Shown: piece after piece, positions 7,361-15,913 of the stretch
Numbering within the stretch: the stretch's first letter is position 1
Layout of the letters: every line of letters begins with the position of its first letter
Assembly (NCBI GenBank): GCA_017622925.1
Contig: JAGAQC010000048.1
Coordinates: forward strand, 1-48,940
Direction of reading: 5' to 3'
Length of the DNA: 48,940 nucleotides
Origin: Ruminococcus sp.
Lineage (GTDB): Bacteria; Bacillota; Clostridia; Oscillospirales; Ruminococcaceae
Program-made: the position numbers and the translations under genes
Notes under the pieces: model-generated
The model's database searches: none
What the model was told of the DNA's origin: nothing
What the model saw: only the letters and a program-made list of their open reading frames with translations

Positions 7361-8242
7361 ATGATACACACAAAAAATTTATGCAAAAAATACGGTGACA
7401 ATACGGCGCTGCAAGGACTTGACCTTGATGTGGGGAAAGGCGAATTTTTCGGATTCCTCGGAGTGAATGGCGCAGGAAAATCCACTACGATCAATATGTT
7501 GACTACGGCGCTTTCGCCGACATCGGGTACGGCAGAGGTATGCGGATATACTCTTGACAAGGCTCAGGAGATAAGGCAAAAGATAGGCGTGGTATATCAA
7601 TGGAATTGCCTTGACGCCATGCTGACGGTAAGGGAAAATCTCATTAACCGCGCATATCTTTACAGTACCGATAAGAAAGCAATAAGACAGAAATTATCTG
7701 AGATATGCAGTCTGCTGAATATGGAGGAATATATCGACAAGCAGTACAGAACGCTTTCGGGAGGCATGAAAAGGCGATGTGAGATAGCTGTCGCGCTTAT
7801 GCACTCGCCGAAGCTGCTTTTCCTTGACGAGCCGACAACGGGACTTGACCCGGTGACCCGCGCCGATGTATGGGAAACTATCGGTACGCTGCGCAAAAGC
7901 ACGGACATGACGGTTTTCCTGACCACGCATTATATGGAGGAGGCTGCACAGGCGGACAGGATCGTGATAATTGACAAGGGAAGAAAGATCGCAGAGGGTA
8001 CGCCGTTTGAACTGAAAGAAAAATATGCGCAGGATACGCTTATCCTGTACCCGAAAAACGGCTGTGAAATAGGTCGTGATGAAAACGGAAAATACGACGG
8101 AAATTGTGTGCGTATAGCTGTTAAAGGTACGCTTTCCGCATTGCCGATCGCCATGAAATACAAGGAAAATATCACAGGCTTTGAAGTGATCGGCGCAACG
8201 CTTGACGATGTATTTATAAGAGCAGTGGAGGAAAACAAATGA
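7361..8242 (+). CDS. ABC transporter ATP-binding protein (ABC-2 exporter type)
   Basis: A 293-residue cytoplasmic ATPase that powers the permease encoded next. Walker A GVNGAGKST (34-42), signature LSGGM (132-136), Walker B LLFLDEP (152-158) and switch His in TTHYMEEA are all present, so it is expected to be active. A C-terminal extension of about 70 residues is typical of drug or antibiotic-type exporters (DrrA-like). Start at 7361 directly behind GAAAGGAG; an in-frame ATG at 7328 lies upstream of the predicted transcript start and is rejected. It overlaps the permease gene by 4 nt (ATGA). The cargo cannot be told from sequence; coupling to a LytTR/DUF3021 pair suggests a stress- or peptide-responsive exporter. 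Confidence 0.92.
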   Translation: MIHTKNLCKKYGDNTALQGLDLDVGKGEFFGFLGVNGAGKSTTINMLTTALSPTSGTAEVCGYTLDKAQEIRQKIGVVYQWNCLDAMLTVRENLINRAYLYSTDKKAIRQKLSEICSLLNMEEYIDKQYRTLSGGMKRRCEIAVALMHSPKLLFLDEPTTGLDPVTRADVWETIGTLRKSTDMTVFLTTHYMEEAAQADRIVIIDKGRKIAEGTPFELKEKYAQDTLILYPKNGCEIGRDENGKYDGNCVRIAVKGTLSALPIAMKYKENITGFEVIGATLDDVFIRAVEENK

Positions 8243-9135
8243 AACAGATAGTTCAGCTTACAAAGAGAAACTGCATGATATATATTCGTAACAAAGGCGC
8301 AGTATTTTCGTCAATGCTTACAATGATGATCGTCATTGCACTTATGCTTATTTTTCTCGGCGATATGAATGTAAACGGTATCGTCAGCGGATTTTTCGGC
8401 AATGACGCGCCTGATGAAGTAAGACGAAATGCCGAAAGCTATGTATTCTGGTGGACAGTCGCAGGGGTACTCTCAGTCAATTCGCTTATGGTGGTGCTTA
8501 CCGTACTAACGCCGATGATAGCAGACAGCGAAAACGGTATTATTCAAAGCTTTTATACATCGCCCATAAAAAGGTGGAAAATATCTGCCGGATATGTTAC
8601 CTCAGCTTGGGTATGTTCCTCGGCTTTTGCAGTATTGACAATGCTCGGAGCAGTAATAATAGCCGCAGTAAAAGGCTTTGACATAACATTCAAAGATGTT
8701 GTTATCTCTGTACTGTATGCTTCTGCCAATGCGTTTATGTATGCAGGAATGATGTACCTTATCGCAGTTCTGACAAAAAGCCTGAGCGCATATTCGGGAC
8801 TTGGCACAACTATCGGTACGCTTTGCGGTTTTTTAGGCGGTATATATCTTCCTGCGGGAAGCCTGCCTGACGGGGTACTTTCGGTTCTTAAATGCTTACC
8901 TGTACTTCATGGTACTGCTCTCATACGGCAACCCCTGACAGATGCTCCGCAGAGTACGCTTTTTTTCGGTTTGCCTGCTGAATTTTCAGAAGAACTTGAA
9001 GATGTCATGGGTGTAAGAATATCTTTCGGGGAGCATATATTAAATTCACAGACAGAGCTTGCAATTTTATTTATAAGTGGTATAATATTCTTAGGAGTCG
9101 GAGCGGTCGTACTCAAAAGAAAAACTGACAGGTGA
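8239..9135 (+). CDS. ABC-2 type transporter permease
   Basis: A 298-residue membrane protein with about six hydrophobic segments: near residues 25-45, 72-95, 115-145, 150-180, 185-205 and 275-293. The order matches the ABC-2 permease family that pairs with DrrA-like ATPases, including the amphipathic stretch ENGIIQSFYTSPIKRWK after the second helix. Start overlaps the ATPase stop (ATGA), so translation is coupled. It is followed 3 nt later by the LytTR gene. Substrate unknown. Confidence 0.9.
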   Translation: MKQIVQLTKRNCMIYIRNKGAVFSSMLTMMIVIALMLIFLGDMNVNGIVSGFFGNDAPDEVRRNAESYVFWWTVAGVLSVNSLMVVLTVLTPMIADSENGIIQSFYTSPIKRWKISAGYVTSAWVCSSAFAVLTMLGAVIIAAVKGFDITFKDVVISVLYASANAFMYAGMMYLIAVLTKSLSAYSGLGTTIGTLCGFLGGIYLPAGSLPDGVLSVLKCLPVLHGTALIRQPLTDAPQSTLFFGLPAEFSEELEDVMGVRISFGEHILNSQTELAILFISGIIFLGVGAVVLKRKTDR

Positions 9136-9138
9136 TTT

Positions 9139-9573
9139 ATGAAAATAATAATAGAGGATATTGCCGATGATGCGGAGGAAGAAATAATAATCCGCACACA
9201 TGGACTTGATGATGATGTTTTGCAGCTTATCGCAAGAATGAAACAGGAAAAAAATATGCTCACTTGTATAGATGAGCAAGAAAACATTTTGCCATTAAAG
9301 CAAAACGACGTATATTATTTCGACGCTGTTGACGGCAGGGTATACGTTTATCTGGAAAAAAGCGTGCTTGAAATTAAAAAGAGACTTTATGAGATCGAGG
9401 AATTATGCGATTCGTATCTTCGTATCTCAAAGGCGCAGATCGTCAATGCAAAAATGATAGAAAGGCTTAGTCCGATGTTTAACGGACGGCTTGAAGCGCA
9501 TTTGAAAAACGGCGAAAAGGTCATAATATCAAGACAGTATGTACCTGACTTAAAGAAATATTTCGGGGTGTGA
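9139..9573 (+). CDS. LytTR-family DNA-binding regulator
   Basis: A 144-residue stand-alone regulator. Residues about 45-142 form a LytTR domain (FDAVDGRVYVYL, YLRISKAQIVNAKMIERLSPMF core, ending VISRQYVPDLKKYFG). The short N-terminal part has no receiver-domain phosphorylation site, so signal input is probably through the adjacent DUF3021 membrane protein, a frequent partner. Genes are separated by 3 nt on each side. The direct repeat at 7271-7299 is a plausible binding site for autoregulation of the whole operon. Confidence 0.9.
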   Translation: MKIIIEDIADDAEEEIIIRTHGLDDDVLQLIARMKQEKNMLTCIDEQENILPLKQNDVYYFDAVDGRVYVYLEKSVLEIKKRLYEIEELCDSYLRISKAQIVNAKMIERLSPMFNGRLEAHLKNGEKVIISRQYVPDLKKYFGV

Positions 9574-9576
9574 GTT

Positions 9577-10020
9577 ATGCTTAAAAAAATTGCAAATGTA
9601 ACGGCAGTCATCTCGACTTCCGTAATGATAATATACTTTGTTTTTAGCTGGATAACTTTCGGAGGCGATATATCGCAGAAGCAAATGCCGCTTACCGATC
9701 TGCCTGCAATAGTAATTCTCTCTCTCGTATGTGCCGTAGGGACAGTATTGATGCAAAACGGCAATGACGGAACAATGAGCCGCAGGGAATCAGTGATACG
9801 AATTATTATCCATATTCTGTTTTTAACTGCTGTTGTATTGACAGGGGGATATATTCTCGGATGGTACGTGCCGAGCGTTTCAGGCGTTATTTTAATGCTC
9901 CTGTCAATAGCTTTTGTTTATGCAGTTACTTTCTTTTCCCAGTATTATAACGGCAAAAAAACTGCCGATGAGGTCAATAAAAAAATCAGAGAGAGAATGA
10001 ACGAGGATAGAACTGAATAA
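9577..10020 (+). CDS. DUF3021 membrane protein
   Basis: A 147-residue protein with four transmembrane helices (about residues 5-28, 43-61, 73-95 and 99-123) and a charged cytoplasmic tail. Length and helix layout match DUF3021, a family found next to LytTR regulators and thought to sense membrane state and hold the regulator in check. That role is inferred from genomic pairing. Last gene of the operon, ending before a hairpin at 10028. Confidence 0.85.
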   Translation: MLKKIANVTAVISTSVMIIYFVFSWITFGGDISQKQMPLTDLPAIVILSLVCAVGTVLMQNGNDGTMSRRESVIRIIIHILFLTAVVLTGGYILGWYVPSVSGVILMLLSIAFVYAVTFFSQYYNGKKTADEVNKKIRERMNEDRTE

Positions 10021-10027
10021 ATAATGC

Positions 10028-10074
10028 GCTCCTCCAAACCGCTGTCTATCGGGTTTTTGGGGGAGCTGTGTTTT
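10028..10074 (+). terminator. Probable terminator of the ABC/LytTR operon
   Basis: GCTCCTCCAAA pairs with TTTGGGGGAGC (one G-T), followed by TGTGTTTTCTT. The weak T tract lowers confidence. Confidence 0.6.
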
Positions 10075-10464
10075 CTTAGCACTTCTATATTAAATAAAAG
10101 TTAATTGGGTATTTAAGATAACAAATTAACTGAATGTTAAGATTAAAAACAGACTGAAATCGTGTAAAATATACAAAAGTTAAGTTTTGTGTACTTTTGT
10201 GTATTGCAGTGAGTCCCGTTTTGCAATATAATAGAATCGGCAATTGAGAATATTGGCATTCAAAGGCAAACATCCTTCCCTCTCATGTGCTTGGTTTTGA
10301 GTGCTAAACAACTGCTTACCGCAGAAACGGAATTGTTTCTTCTTTGAATTAATTCCTTTCATTTGTGATTTTTTCATGTTTTCTATTCTCAATAACTTAT
10401 TTTAACTTATTATTTACGGCTTGCTTCTCAGTGCTAAACGGTTAAACCGTATGAAGCGAAACCG
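10075..10464. other. Gene-less AT-rich stretch with a duplicated 21-bp motif
   Basis: No convincing gene. A motif of form GCTTG-TT-T-AGTGCTAAAC occurs twice, with AGTGCTAAAC at 10300-10309 and 10430-10439; the inverted core TTAGCACT is at 10076-10083. A nested stem, GCTTC (from 10422) with GAAGC (10453) enclosing ACGGTTAAACCGT, precedes the terminator at 10465. A small RNA ending there is possible; I do not recognise a known family. Confidence 0.3.
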
Positions 10465-10491
10465 ACACCTCACATTGAGGTGTATTTTTTT
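10465..10491 (+). terminator. Intrinsic terminator upstream of the RHH gene
   Basis: ACACCTCA/TGAGGTGT stem (10465-10472 with 10476-10483) followed by a T-run. No gene upstream ends here, so it may close a small RNA or back up the 10028 terminator. Confidence 0.7.
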
Positions 10492-10528
10492 GCTTTATGA
10501 AACTTGTGTGAAAATTTATATAAACCTA

Positions 10529-10557
10529 TTGACGAGTTATTTAAATCGCTGTATAAT
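10529..10557 (+). promoter_or_regulatory. Promoter of the RHH-clpB unit
   Basis: TTGACG at 10529-10534 and TATAAT at 10552-10557, 17-bp spacer: near-consensus. Confidence 0.85.
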
Positions 10558-10596
10558 ATAAATAAAGCAAGAAGCTACAGACGGGAGATGATAAAT

Positions 10597-11244
10597 TTGA
10601 ACAAAAATGTTTACAGCATAGTTCTGACGGATAATGTTATAAGGGCGGTTGACGAGGAGGCGTATCGGCTCGGAACGAACCGTTCCAACCTCATAAATCA
10701 GATATTGGCGGAACGGCTTTCATGTATCACGCCCGAAATGCGTATGAGGACGATATTCGATGCAGTTTCCGAGTTGGTGGACAGCGCGTGTATCCGTCAG
10801 CAGCAGTCCGAGGCTGTTATGAAGCTGAGAACTGCGCTTGAATACAAATATCGCCCTACAGTCAGCTACAGGCTCGAATTGGAACGCATTCCGAGCGATT
10901 ATCTGGGCAGACTTAAAATAAATATACGCACTCAGAACGCCGAACTCAGAAATTTTTTTGCAGCGGGATTTGCGCATTTTGCGAGTATCGAAAAGGGCGT
11001 GGAGCTGAGCCGCGGCAGAGGTGGCGGACGACTTATATGGTCTGTCAGCGATTCGGGGTGCGTAAGGTATTTTCTGAACCCAAAAGATGTGAGCGACGAT
11101 ATGAAAGGCGAGGCTTTGGGAAATTACATCGCTTTGCTTACCAAGGCGGTCAAGTTCTATTTTGCCGATACCGATTCAATTGAAGCCCTGAGGGTACTAT
11201 ATAAAAACGAGTACGAAAGTTTCAGAGAAAAATATGAAATATAG
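10597..11244 (+). CDS. Ribbon-helix-helix domain protein
   Basis: A 215-residue protein that I do not recognise beyond its N-terminal domain. Residues about 2-42 fit a ribbon-helix-helix DNA-binding fold: a beta strand NVYSIVLTD, then helices VIRAVDEEAYRLG and NRSNLINQILAERL. The remaining 170 residues are soluble and uncharacterised. Start choice: the near-perfect promoter rules out the ATG at 10504. GGGAG at 10583-10587 is 9 nt before TTG at 10597, whereas the ATG at 10588 abuts it, so TTG is preferred. It lies 54 nt upstream of clpB with no promoter or terminator visible between, so the two are probably co-transcribed, which suggests a link to stress control. Confidence 0.72.
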   Translation: MNKNVYSIVLTDNVIRAVDEEAYRLGTNRSNLINQILAERLSCITPEMRMRTIFDAVSELVDSACIRQQQSEAVMKLRTALEYKYRPTVSYRLELERIPSDYLGRLKINIRTQNAELRNFFAAGFAHFASIEKGVELSRGRGGGRLIWSVSDSGCVRYFLNPKDVSDDMKGEALGNYIALLTKAVKFYFADTDSIEALRVLYKNEYESFREKYEI

Positions 11245-11298
11245 GAGTTTCCTGTAAAAGAAAAAATGAGAAGATTTTGCAAGTAGGAGGAATTTATC

Positions 11299-13893
11299 AT
11301 GAATGCAGAAAAATTAACTCAGAAATCGGCAGACGCTATCAGAAAGGCGCAGAGTATCGCCGTTATGCAGGCGAATAACATTATCGAGCCTATCCATATT
11401 CTCGGCGGACTTCTCGGGCAGGAGAACGGACTTATTCCGCAGCTTATCAAGAAAATGAACATTGACCCCGATATGCTCGAAAGAGAAACAGATAAGAGGA
11501 TAGGCGGACTCCCAAAGGTAACGGGAAGCGGCAGAAGCAGCAATATCGGCATTTCCGCAGAGTGCGACAGGACTTTGACAACGGCTGAAAATATTGCCGC
11601 AAACATGAAAGACGAGTATGTTTCTGTTGAACATATAATGCTTGCCTTGATAGAAAGCAAGGACAGGGACGTTTCGGCGGTACTTAAAATGTTTAATATT
11701 GAACGTGACAGCTTTCTTTCCGCTCTTATGTCGGTTCGTGGAAATACACGTGTCACGGGTGAAAATCCCGAGGAAACATACGATGTTCTGACAAAATACG
11801 GTCAGGAGCTTGTGGGACTTGCGCGGCAGAACAAGCTTGACCCCGTTATCGGCAGAGACAGCGAGATACGAAACGTTATCCGTATACTGTCAAGAAAAAC
11901 AAAGAATAATCCCGTGCTTATCGGCGAACCGGGCGTAGGTAAGACCGCAATTGCCGAGGGACTTGCTTTGCGTATAGTTGCAGGGGACGTTCCCGACAGC
12001 TTAAAGGACAGAAAGGTCTTTTCGCTCGATATGGGAGCTTTGGTCGCAGGAGCAAAATATAGGGGCGAATTTGAGGAACGTCTTAAAGCCGTCCTTAATG
12101 AAATAAAGAACAGCAACGGTCAGATACTGCTTTTCATTGACGAACTGCATACTATCGTGGGCGCAGGAAAAACCGACGGAGCTATGGACGCAGGAAATCT
12201 TTTAAAGCCGATGCTTGCAAGGGGAGAGCTTCACTGTATAGGCGCGACAACTCTTAACGAGTATCGTAAGTACATTGAAAAGGACGCAGCTTTGGAAAGG
12301 CGTTTCCAGCCCGTTATGGTGGACGAGCCTACCGTTGAGGACACTATATCCATACTTCGCGGACTTAAAGAAAGATACGAGGTTTTCCACGGCGTTAAAA
12401 TAAGCGATAATGCGCTTATTTCGGCGGCTGTGCTGTCCAACAGATATATAAGCGACCGTTTTCTTCCCGATAAGGCTATAGACCTTATAGACGAGGCATG
12501 CGCGACGATACGTACCGAAATGGACTCAATGCCTACAGAGCTTGACGTAATATCACGAAAGATCGTCCGTCTTGAAATAGAGGAGACTGCACTTAAAAAG
12601 GAAAGCGACACTATATCCAAGGAGCATCTTGAGGAGATACAAAAAGAGCTTTCAGAGCTTCGGGAGCAGTTCAACGCCATGAAAGCCAAGTGGGAGAATG
12701 AAAAGAACGATATTTCGGCAGTTCAGAAGCTTCGTGAGGAGATAGAAGCGGTCAGCGGTCAGATAGATCAGGCGGAGCGTGAGTATGACCTGAATAAGGC
12801 GGCTGAATTGAAGTACGGCAGACTTCCGCAGTTGAAAAATAAGCTTGCGGAGCTTGAAGCGCAGGCAGAACACGATATGGAGGACGGTAGACTGCTGCGT
12901 GACAGAGTTACCGAGGACGAGATCGCAAAAATCGTCTGCCGCTGGACGGGTATTCCCGTTTCAAAGCTTATGGAGGGCGAAAAAGAGAAGATACTCGGTC
13001 TGGAGGGTATTCTTCATAAGCGTGTTATCGGGCAGGATGAAGCGGTAACAAAGGTCAGCGAGGCTATTATACGTTCACGCGCGGGAATACAGTCTCCCGA
13101 CAGACCTATCGGTTCTTTCCTGTTTTTAGGACCTACAGGCGTAGGAAAGACCGAGCTTGCCAAAGCTCTTTCGGAAACGCTTTTTGACGACGAAAGAAAT
13201 ATCGTCCGAATTGATATGAGCGAATATATGGAGAAATTCAGCGTAAGCAGACTTATCGGAGCGCCTCCCGGATATGTCGGTTATGATGAGGGCGGTCAGC
13301 TTACCGAAGCGGTGCGCAGGAAGCCGTATTCTGTTGTGCTTTTTGACGAGGTGGAAAAGGCGCACCCCGATGTTTTCAATATACTGCTCCAGATACTTGA
13401 CGACGGACGTATCACCGATTCGCAGGGACGAACGGTCGATTTTAAGAATACGGTTATAATACTGACCTCGAATCTCGGTTCGCCTTATATACTGGAGGGT
13501 ATAGGAAACGACGGAGAGATCACATCAGAGGCTCGTGAAAAGGTCGAAGCAATGCTTAAACAGCAGTTCCGCCCCGAGTTCCTGAACAGGCTTGACGAGA
13601 TAATTTTCTATAAGCCGCTCGGAAAGGGAGAAATAATGAAGATCGTGGAGCTTATGCTTGCCGATCTGCAAAAGAGACTTGACGATAAGCACATACGTAT
13701 AAATGTTACCGAATCTGCCAAGAATTATATTGCAGACTGTGGCTACGACCCGAATTTCGGAGCAAGACCGCTGAGAAGATTTATCCAGCGTAAGGTCGAA
13801 ACTCTTGCTGCTAAGCGGCTGCTCGGCGGAAATATCTCCGCAGGGGATACCATTACAATTGACCTCGATAACGGCGAGCTTACCGCAGAGTGA
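11299..13893 (+). CDS. clpB: ATP-dependent chaperone ClpB
   Basis: An 864-residue disaggregase that threads aggregated proteins through a hexameric pore with DnaK help. Domains in order: Clp N-terminal repeats (1-145), first AAA+ module with Walker A GEPGVGKT (209-216), the long coiled-coil middle domain (about 400-525) specific to ClpB, and second AAA+ module with Walker A GPTGVGKT (611-618) and Walker [12 protein letters not shown]. No ClpP-docking loop is expected in this family. GTAGGAGG precedes the ATG. No complete CIRCE or CtsR operator was seen upstream; the RHH gene ahead of it may be involved instead. Full length and apparently intact. Confidence 0.97.
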   Translation: MNAEKLTQKSADAIRKAQSIAVMQANNIIEPIHILGGLLGQENGLIPQLIKKMNIDPDMLERETDKRIGGLPKVTGSGRSSNIGISAECDRTLTTAENIAANMKDEYVSVEHIMLALIESKDRDVSAVLKMFNIERDSFLSALMSVRGNTRVTGENPEETYDVLTKYGQELVGLARQNKLDPVIGRDSEIRNVIRILSRKTKNNPVLIGEPGVGKTAIAEGLALRIVAGDVPDSLKDRKVFSLDMGALVAGAKYRGEFEERLKAVLNEIKNSNGQILLFIDELHTIVGAGKTDGAMDAGNLLKPMLARGELHCIGATTLNEYRKYIEKDAALERRFQPVMVDEPTVEDTISILRGLKERYEVFHGVKISDNALISAAVLSNRYISDRFLPDKAIDLIDEACATIRTEMDSMPTELDVISRKIVRLEIEETALKKESDTISKEHLEEIQKELSELREQFNAMKAKWENEKNDISAVQKLREEIEAVSGQIDQAEREYDLNKAAELKYGRLPQLKNKLAELEAQAEHDMEDGRLLRDRVTEDEIAKIVCRWTGIPVSKLMEGEKEKILGLEGILHKRVIGQDEAVTKVSEAIIRSRAGIQSPDRPIGSFLFLGPTGVGKTELAKALSETLFDDERNIVRIDMSEYMEKFSVSRLIGAPPGYVGYDEGGQLTEAVRRKPYSVVLFDEVEKAHPDVFNILLQILDDGRITDSQGRTVDFKNTVIILTSNLGSPYILEGIGNDGEITSEAREKVEAMLKQQFRPEFLNRLDEIIFYKPLGKGEIMKIVELMLADLQKRLDDKHIRINVTESAKNYIADCGYDPNFGARPLRRFIQRKVETLAAKRLLGGNISAGDTITIDLDNGELTAE

Positions 13894-14039
13894 TGCAAAT
13901 GTTGTCCCATGTTTCCTGCAAAATGAACGACCTCTCGGGGCGGCAACGGTAAATAGCGGTTTTTCTATGGTCGTTTTCTATAAAAAGAACTGGAAATTTG
14001 GCGTAGAATCGGTCGAAATGTCATTTTTTCGTAATTTGC

Positions 14040-14068
14040 TTGACAAATCGCAATAATAGGTATATAAT
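14040..14068 (+). promoter_or_regulatory. Consensus promoter of the HU gene
   Basis: TTGACA at 14040-14045 and TATAAT at 14063-14068, 17-bp spacer: perfect boxes, fitting high expression. Confidence 0.92.
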
Positions 14069-14101
14069 GCAATTATCAAAAAGAATTGGAGGAAATATGA
14101 A

Positions 14102-14377
14102 ATGACTAAAACAGAACTTATCAGCGCAGTTGCTGAAAAGACAGATTCAACCAAAAAGGATGCCGAGGCTGCTGTTAATGCGATCGTATCGGCTATCACA
14201 GAAGCTCTTGTAGAAGGCGATAAGGTTTCGATCGTAGGATTCGGAACATTTGAGGTTCGCGACAGAAAGGAAAAGCAGGTCATCAATCCCCAGACTAAGG
14301 AGAAGATGATCGCTCCTGCATCTAAGGCTCCTGCATTCAAGGCGGGTCAGGCGCTTAAAAGCGCAGTAAACAAGTAA
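14102..14377 (+). CDS. hup: HU-family DNA-binding protein
   Basis: A 91-residue nucleoid protein that bends DNA as a dimer. The typical MTKTELISAVAEK start, GFGTFEVRDRK beta-arm base and NPQTKEKM arm tip are present. GGAGG at 14088-14092 precedes the ATG, and a perfect promoter drives it. It is followed 18 nt later by the DUF6465 gene, with which it probably shares a transcript. Confidence 0.96.
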   Translation: MTKTELISAVAEKTDSTKKDAEAAVNAIVSAITEALVEGDKVSIVGFGTFEVRDRKEKQVINPQTKEKMIAPASKAPAFKAGQALKSAVNK

Positions 14378-14395
14378 TTTACGGAGGAAACTATA

Positions 14396-14791
14396 ATGGC
14401 AAGAAAAGCAAGAAACGCTAAGGCGGCAGAGGTAAAAGAAGAAGTAAAGGCTGTTGAGGCTGCTCCCGTTGAGGAAGTGACCGAAGCTGCCACAGAGACA
14501 GCTCCCGTTAAGGAAACTGTAAAGAAAGCCGCAGAGAAAAAGACTCCCGGCAGAAAGACTGCTGCAAAGAAAACGACTGCTGCAAAGAAAACTACTTCAA
14601 AGGCTGCTTCACAGACAAATCTCTTTATTCAGTATCAGGGCGCAGAGCTTTCCTACGCAGACCTTATCGAGAGAGCTAAGTCTGATGCAGGCGTAAAGTC
14701 TCCCAAGACCGTAAATCTCTATGTTAAACCCGAGGATAACATGGTTTACTATGTTGTTGACGAAAAGGTCGGCGGCTTTGTACTTGCATAA
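14396..14791 (+). CDS. DUF6465 protein with lysine/alanine-rich tail
   Basis: A 131-residue basic protein. The N-terminal 75 residues are low-complexity Lys/Ala/Thr/Glu, with KKTAAKKTT-like repeats from about residue 45 resembling histone H1 or HU C-terminal tails. Residues about 76-131 form a small compact domain (LFIQYQGAELSYADLIERAK ... YYVVDEKVGGFVLA) of the DUF6465 family. ACGGAGG-type ribosome binding site. Being co-transcribed with HU and carrying a DNA-compacting type tail, it is a candidate nucleoid protein; this is inference. Confidence 0.82.
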   Translation: MARKARNAKAAEVKEEVKAVEAAPVEEVTEAATETAPVKETVKKAAEKKTPGRKTAAKKTTAAKKTTSKAASQTNLFIQYQGAELSYADLIERAKSDAGVKSPKTVNLYVKPEDNMVYYVVDEKVGGFVLA

Positions 14792-14821
14792 AATTATTTT
14801 TTGACTGTAAAAATTTATAAA

Positions 14822-14871
14822 ATATCCCGTCAAAACTGTGTTCCTACGCAGAGTTGACGGGATATTTTTTT
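14822..14871. terminator. Bidirectional terminator between DUF6465 and DUF1893 genes
   Basis: ATATCCCGTCAA/TTGACGGGATAT stem with T-runs on both strands. It is similar in sequence and orientation to the hairpin at 17120-17165. Confidence 0.88.
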
Positions 14872-14872
14872 G

Positions 14873-14906
14873 AGAGTCTGTTGAATTTAATTATTGAACA
14901 GGTCTG
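14873..14906. repeat. Short palindrome of the AGACCTGTT type
   Basis: AGTCTGTTGAA/TTGAACAGGTCT hairpin just beyond the DUF1893 stop on the minus strand. Related palindromes with AGACC ends lie at 17077, 30533, 38357 and 40493. Confidence 0.5.
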
Positions 14907-15335
14907 TTATTGGGGTTTGAAATTTCTGCAAGAGTTTTTACGTATCAGCGCAAGCGCATCATCGGGAGAGTTTGCGTTTTTTACTGCCGTTTCCATAGGG
15001 CAGAAGCCCGTGTTTTGGCGATTGCGTATCGCTTCGGCAAGAGTTCCGAAGCTTGTCCTGATGCCGTATTTTTCAAGCACTTCAAGAGCAGGTCTGCTGA
15101 TAACTCCTGCGTAGACCTCATCGGGCTTTAGAAGTACATAAATAAAGGCGGCTGCTTTGCCTATAACTTTATCCGCAGCGGAAAATCCATGCAGTTTTTC
15201 TCCGCAGTCAAGCAGTTCCAGAAGCGGTTTTACGCCTCTGTGAACGCTTGTTATTTCCTTTTCTCCGCTGACCGCTGCAAAGGTGTAACGTCCTGTTTTA
15301 AGCAGTTCGGCGGCTTTTTCAAGATCACTGCTCAT
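14907..15335 (-). CDS. DUF1893 domain protein
   Basis: A 142-residue cytoplasmic protein of the DUF1893 family (cytidine-deaminase-like fold). Family hallmarks RGVKPLLELLD, GFSAADKVIGKAAAF, YAGVISRPALEVLEKYGI and FCPMETAV are all seen. Function unknown; the family has a conserved Cys (in FCPME) that could bind metal. It overlaps the upstream ECF gene by 11 nt, so translation is coupled, and it ends the aldo/keto reductase operon. Confidence 0.85.
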   Translation of the reverse strand: MSSDLEKAAELLKTGRYTFAAVSGEKEITSVHRGVKPLLELLDCGEKLHGFSAADKVIGKAAAFIYVLLKPDEVYAGVISRPALEVLEKYGIRTSFGTLAEAIRNRQNTGFCPMETAVKNANSPDDALALIRKNSCRNFKPQ

Positions 15336-15891
15336 TCTTTTTCAGATTTTCTATTCTGTACATAAGAAGCGGCAGCAAGCTCCATTGCAGAACAAGTCCC
15401 GGAACTCCGATAATAACGGAATTCCATATAGATGCGACCTTAATATTCTCGTTTCCGAAAGCGTATACCGCTATGAGAACGGCAGCGGCACGAACTGCAC
15501 GTCCGCCTATCTGAGCTAACAGAACCTTTGATATGTTCGGCATTTTTACGTTTCCGAGAAGTCCGGCTAAAGCACCGTATGCGCAAAGCTCGATCATCAT
15601 GATCGGCAGCATAACCGAGCCGGGCATACCTGTCATAAGATGGCTTGCGAGAGGTCCGAGAAGTCCCGAGATCGCTCCTGCATACGGACCTGCAATAAGT
15701 CCCACAAGAATGATCGGCAGGTGCATGGGCAGAAATGTCTCGCCCAAAGATGTACCAAGACCCGAGACCGCTCCCATAGCGTGGAAAAGCTGCGGAACGG
15801 CAACCGCTCCTATGACGGCAAGGATAGCTGCAAGGGTCTGCGCTTTTACGGAAAGTCGAGGCTTCGACATAGTTTTAGCGATAGTTGACAT
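15325..15891 (-). CDS. ECF transporter S component
   Basis: A 188-residue membrane protein with about five to six transmembrane helices. It fits the substrate-binding S component of energy-coupling-factor vitamin importers: MHLPIILVGLIAGPYAGAI and a following GLLGPLASHLMTGMPG loop are typical. The ATPases and T component are not in this window and are normally shared. Substrate cannot be assigned from sequence; partnership with a redox enzyme and DUF1893 is the only hint. AAGGAGG precedes the ATG, 22 nt after the reductase. Confidence 0.85.
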   Translation of the reverse strand: MSTIAKTMSKPRLSVKAQTLAAILAVIGAVAVPQLFHAMGAVSGLGTSLGETFLPMHLPIILVGLIAGPYAGAISGLLGPLASHLMTGMPGSVMLPIMMIELCAYGALAGLLGNVKMPNISKVLLAQIGGRAVRAAAVLIAVYAFGNENIKVASIWNSVIIGVPGLVLQWSLLPLLMYRIENLKKNEQ

Positions 15892-15913
15892 AGTAAATCC
15901 TCCTTATTTATGA

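Noticed and set aside
10076-10309. CIRCE heat-shock operator for clpB
   Set aside because: TTAGCACT and GAGTGCTAA half-sites exist but are over 200 bp apart instead of 9 bp, and lie upstream of a terminator and of the actual promoter.
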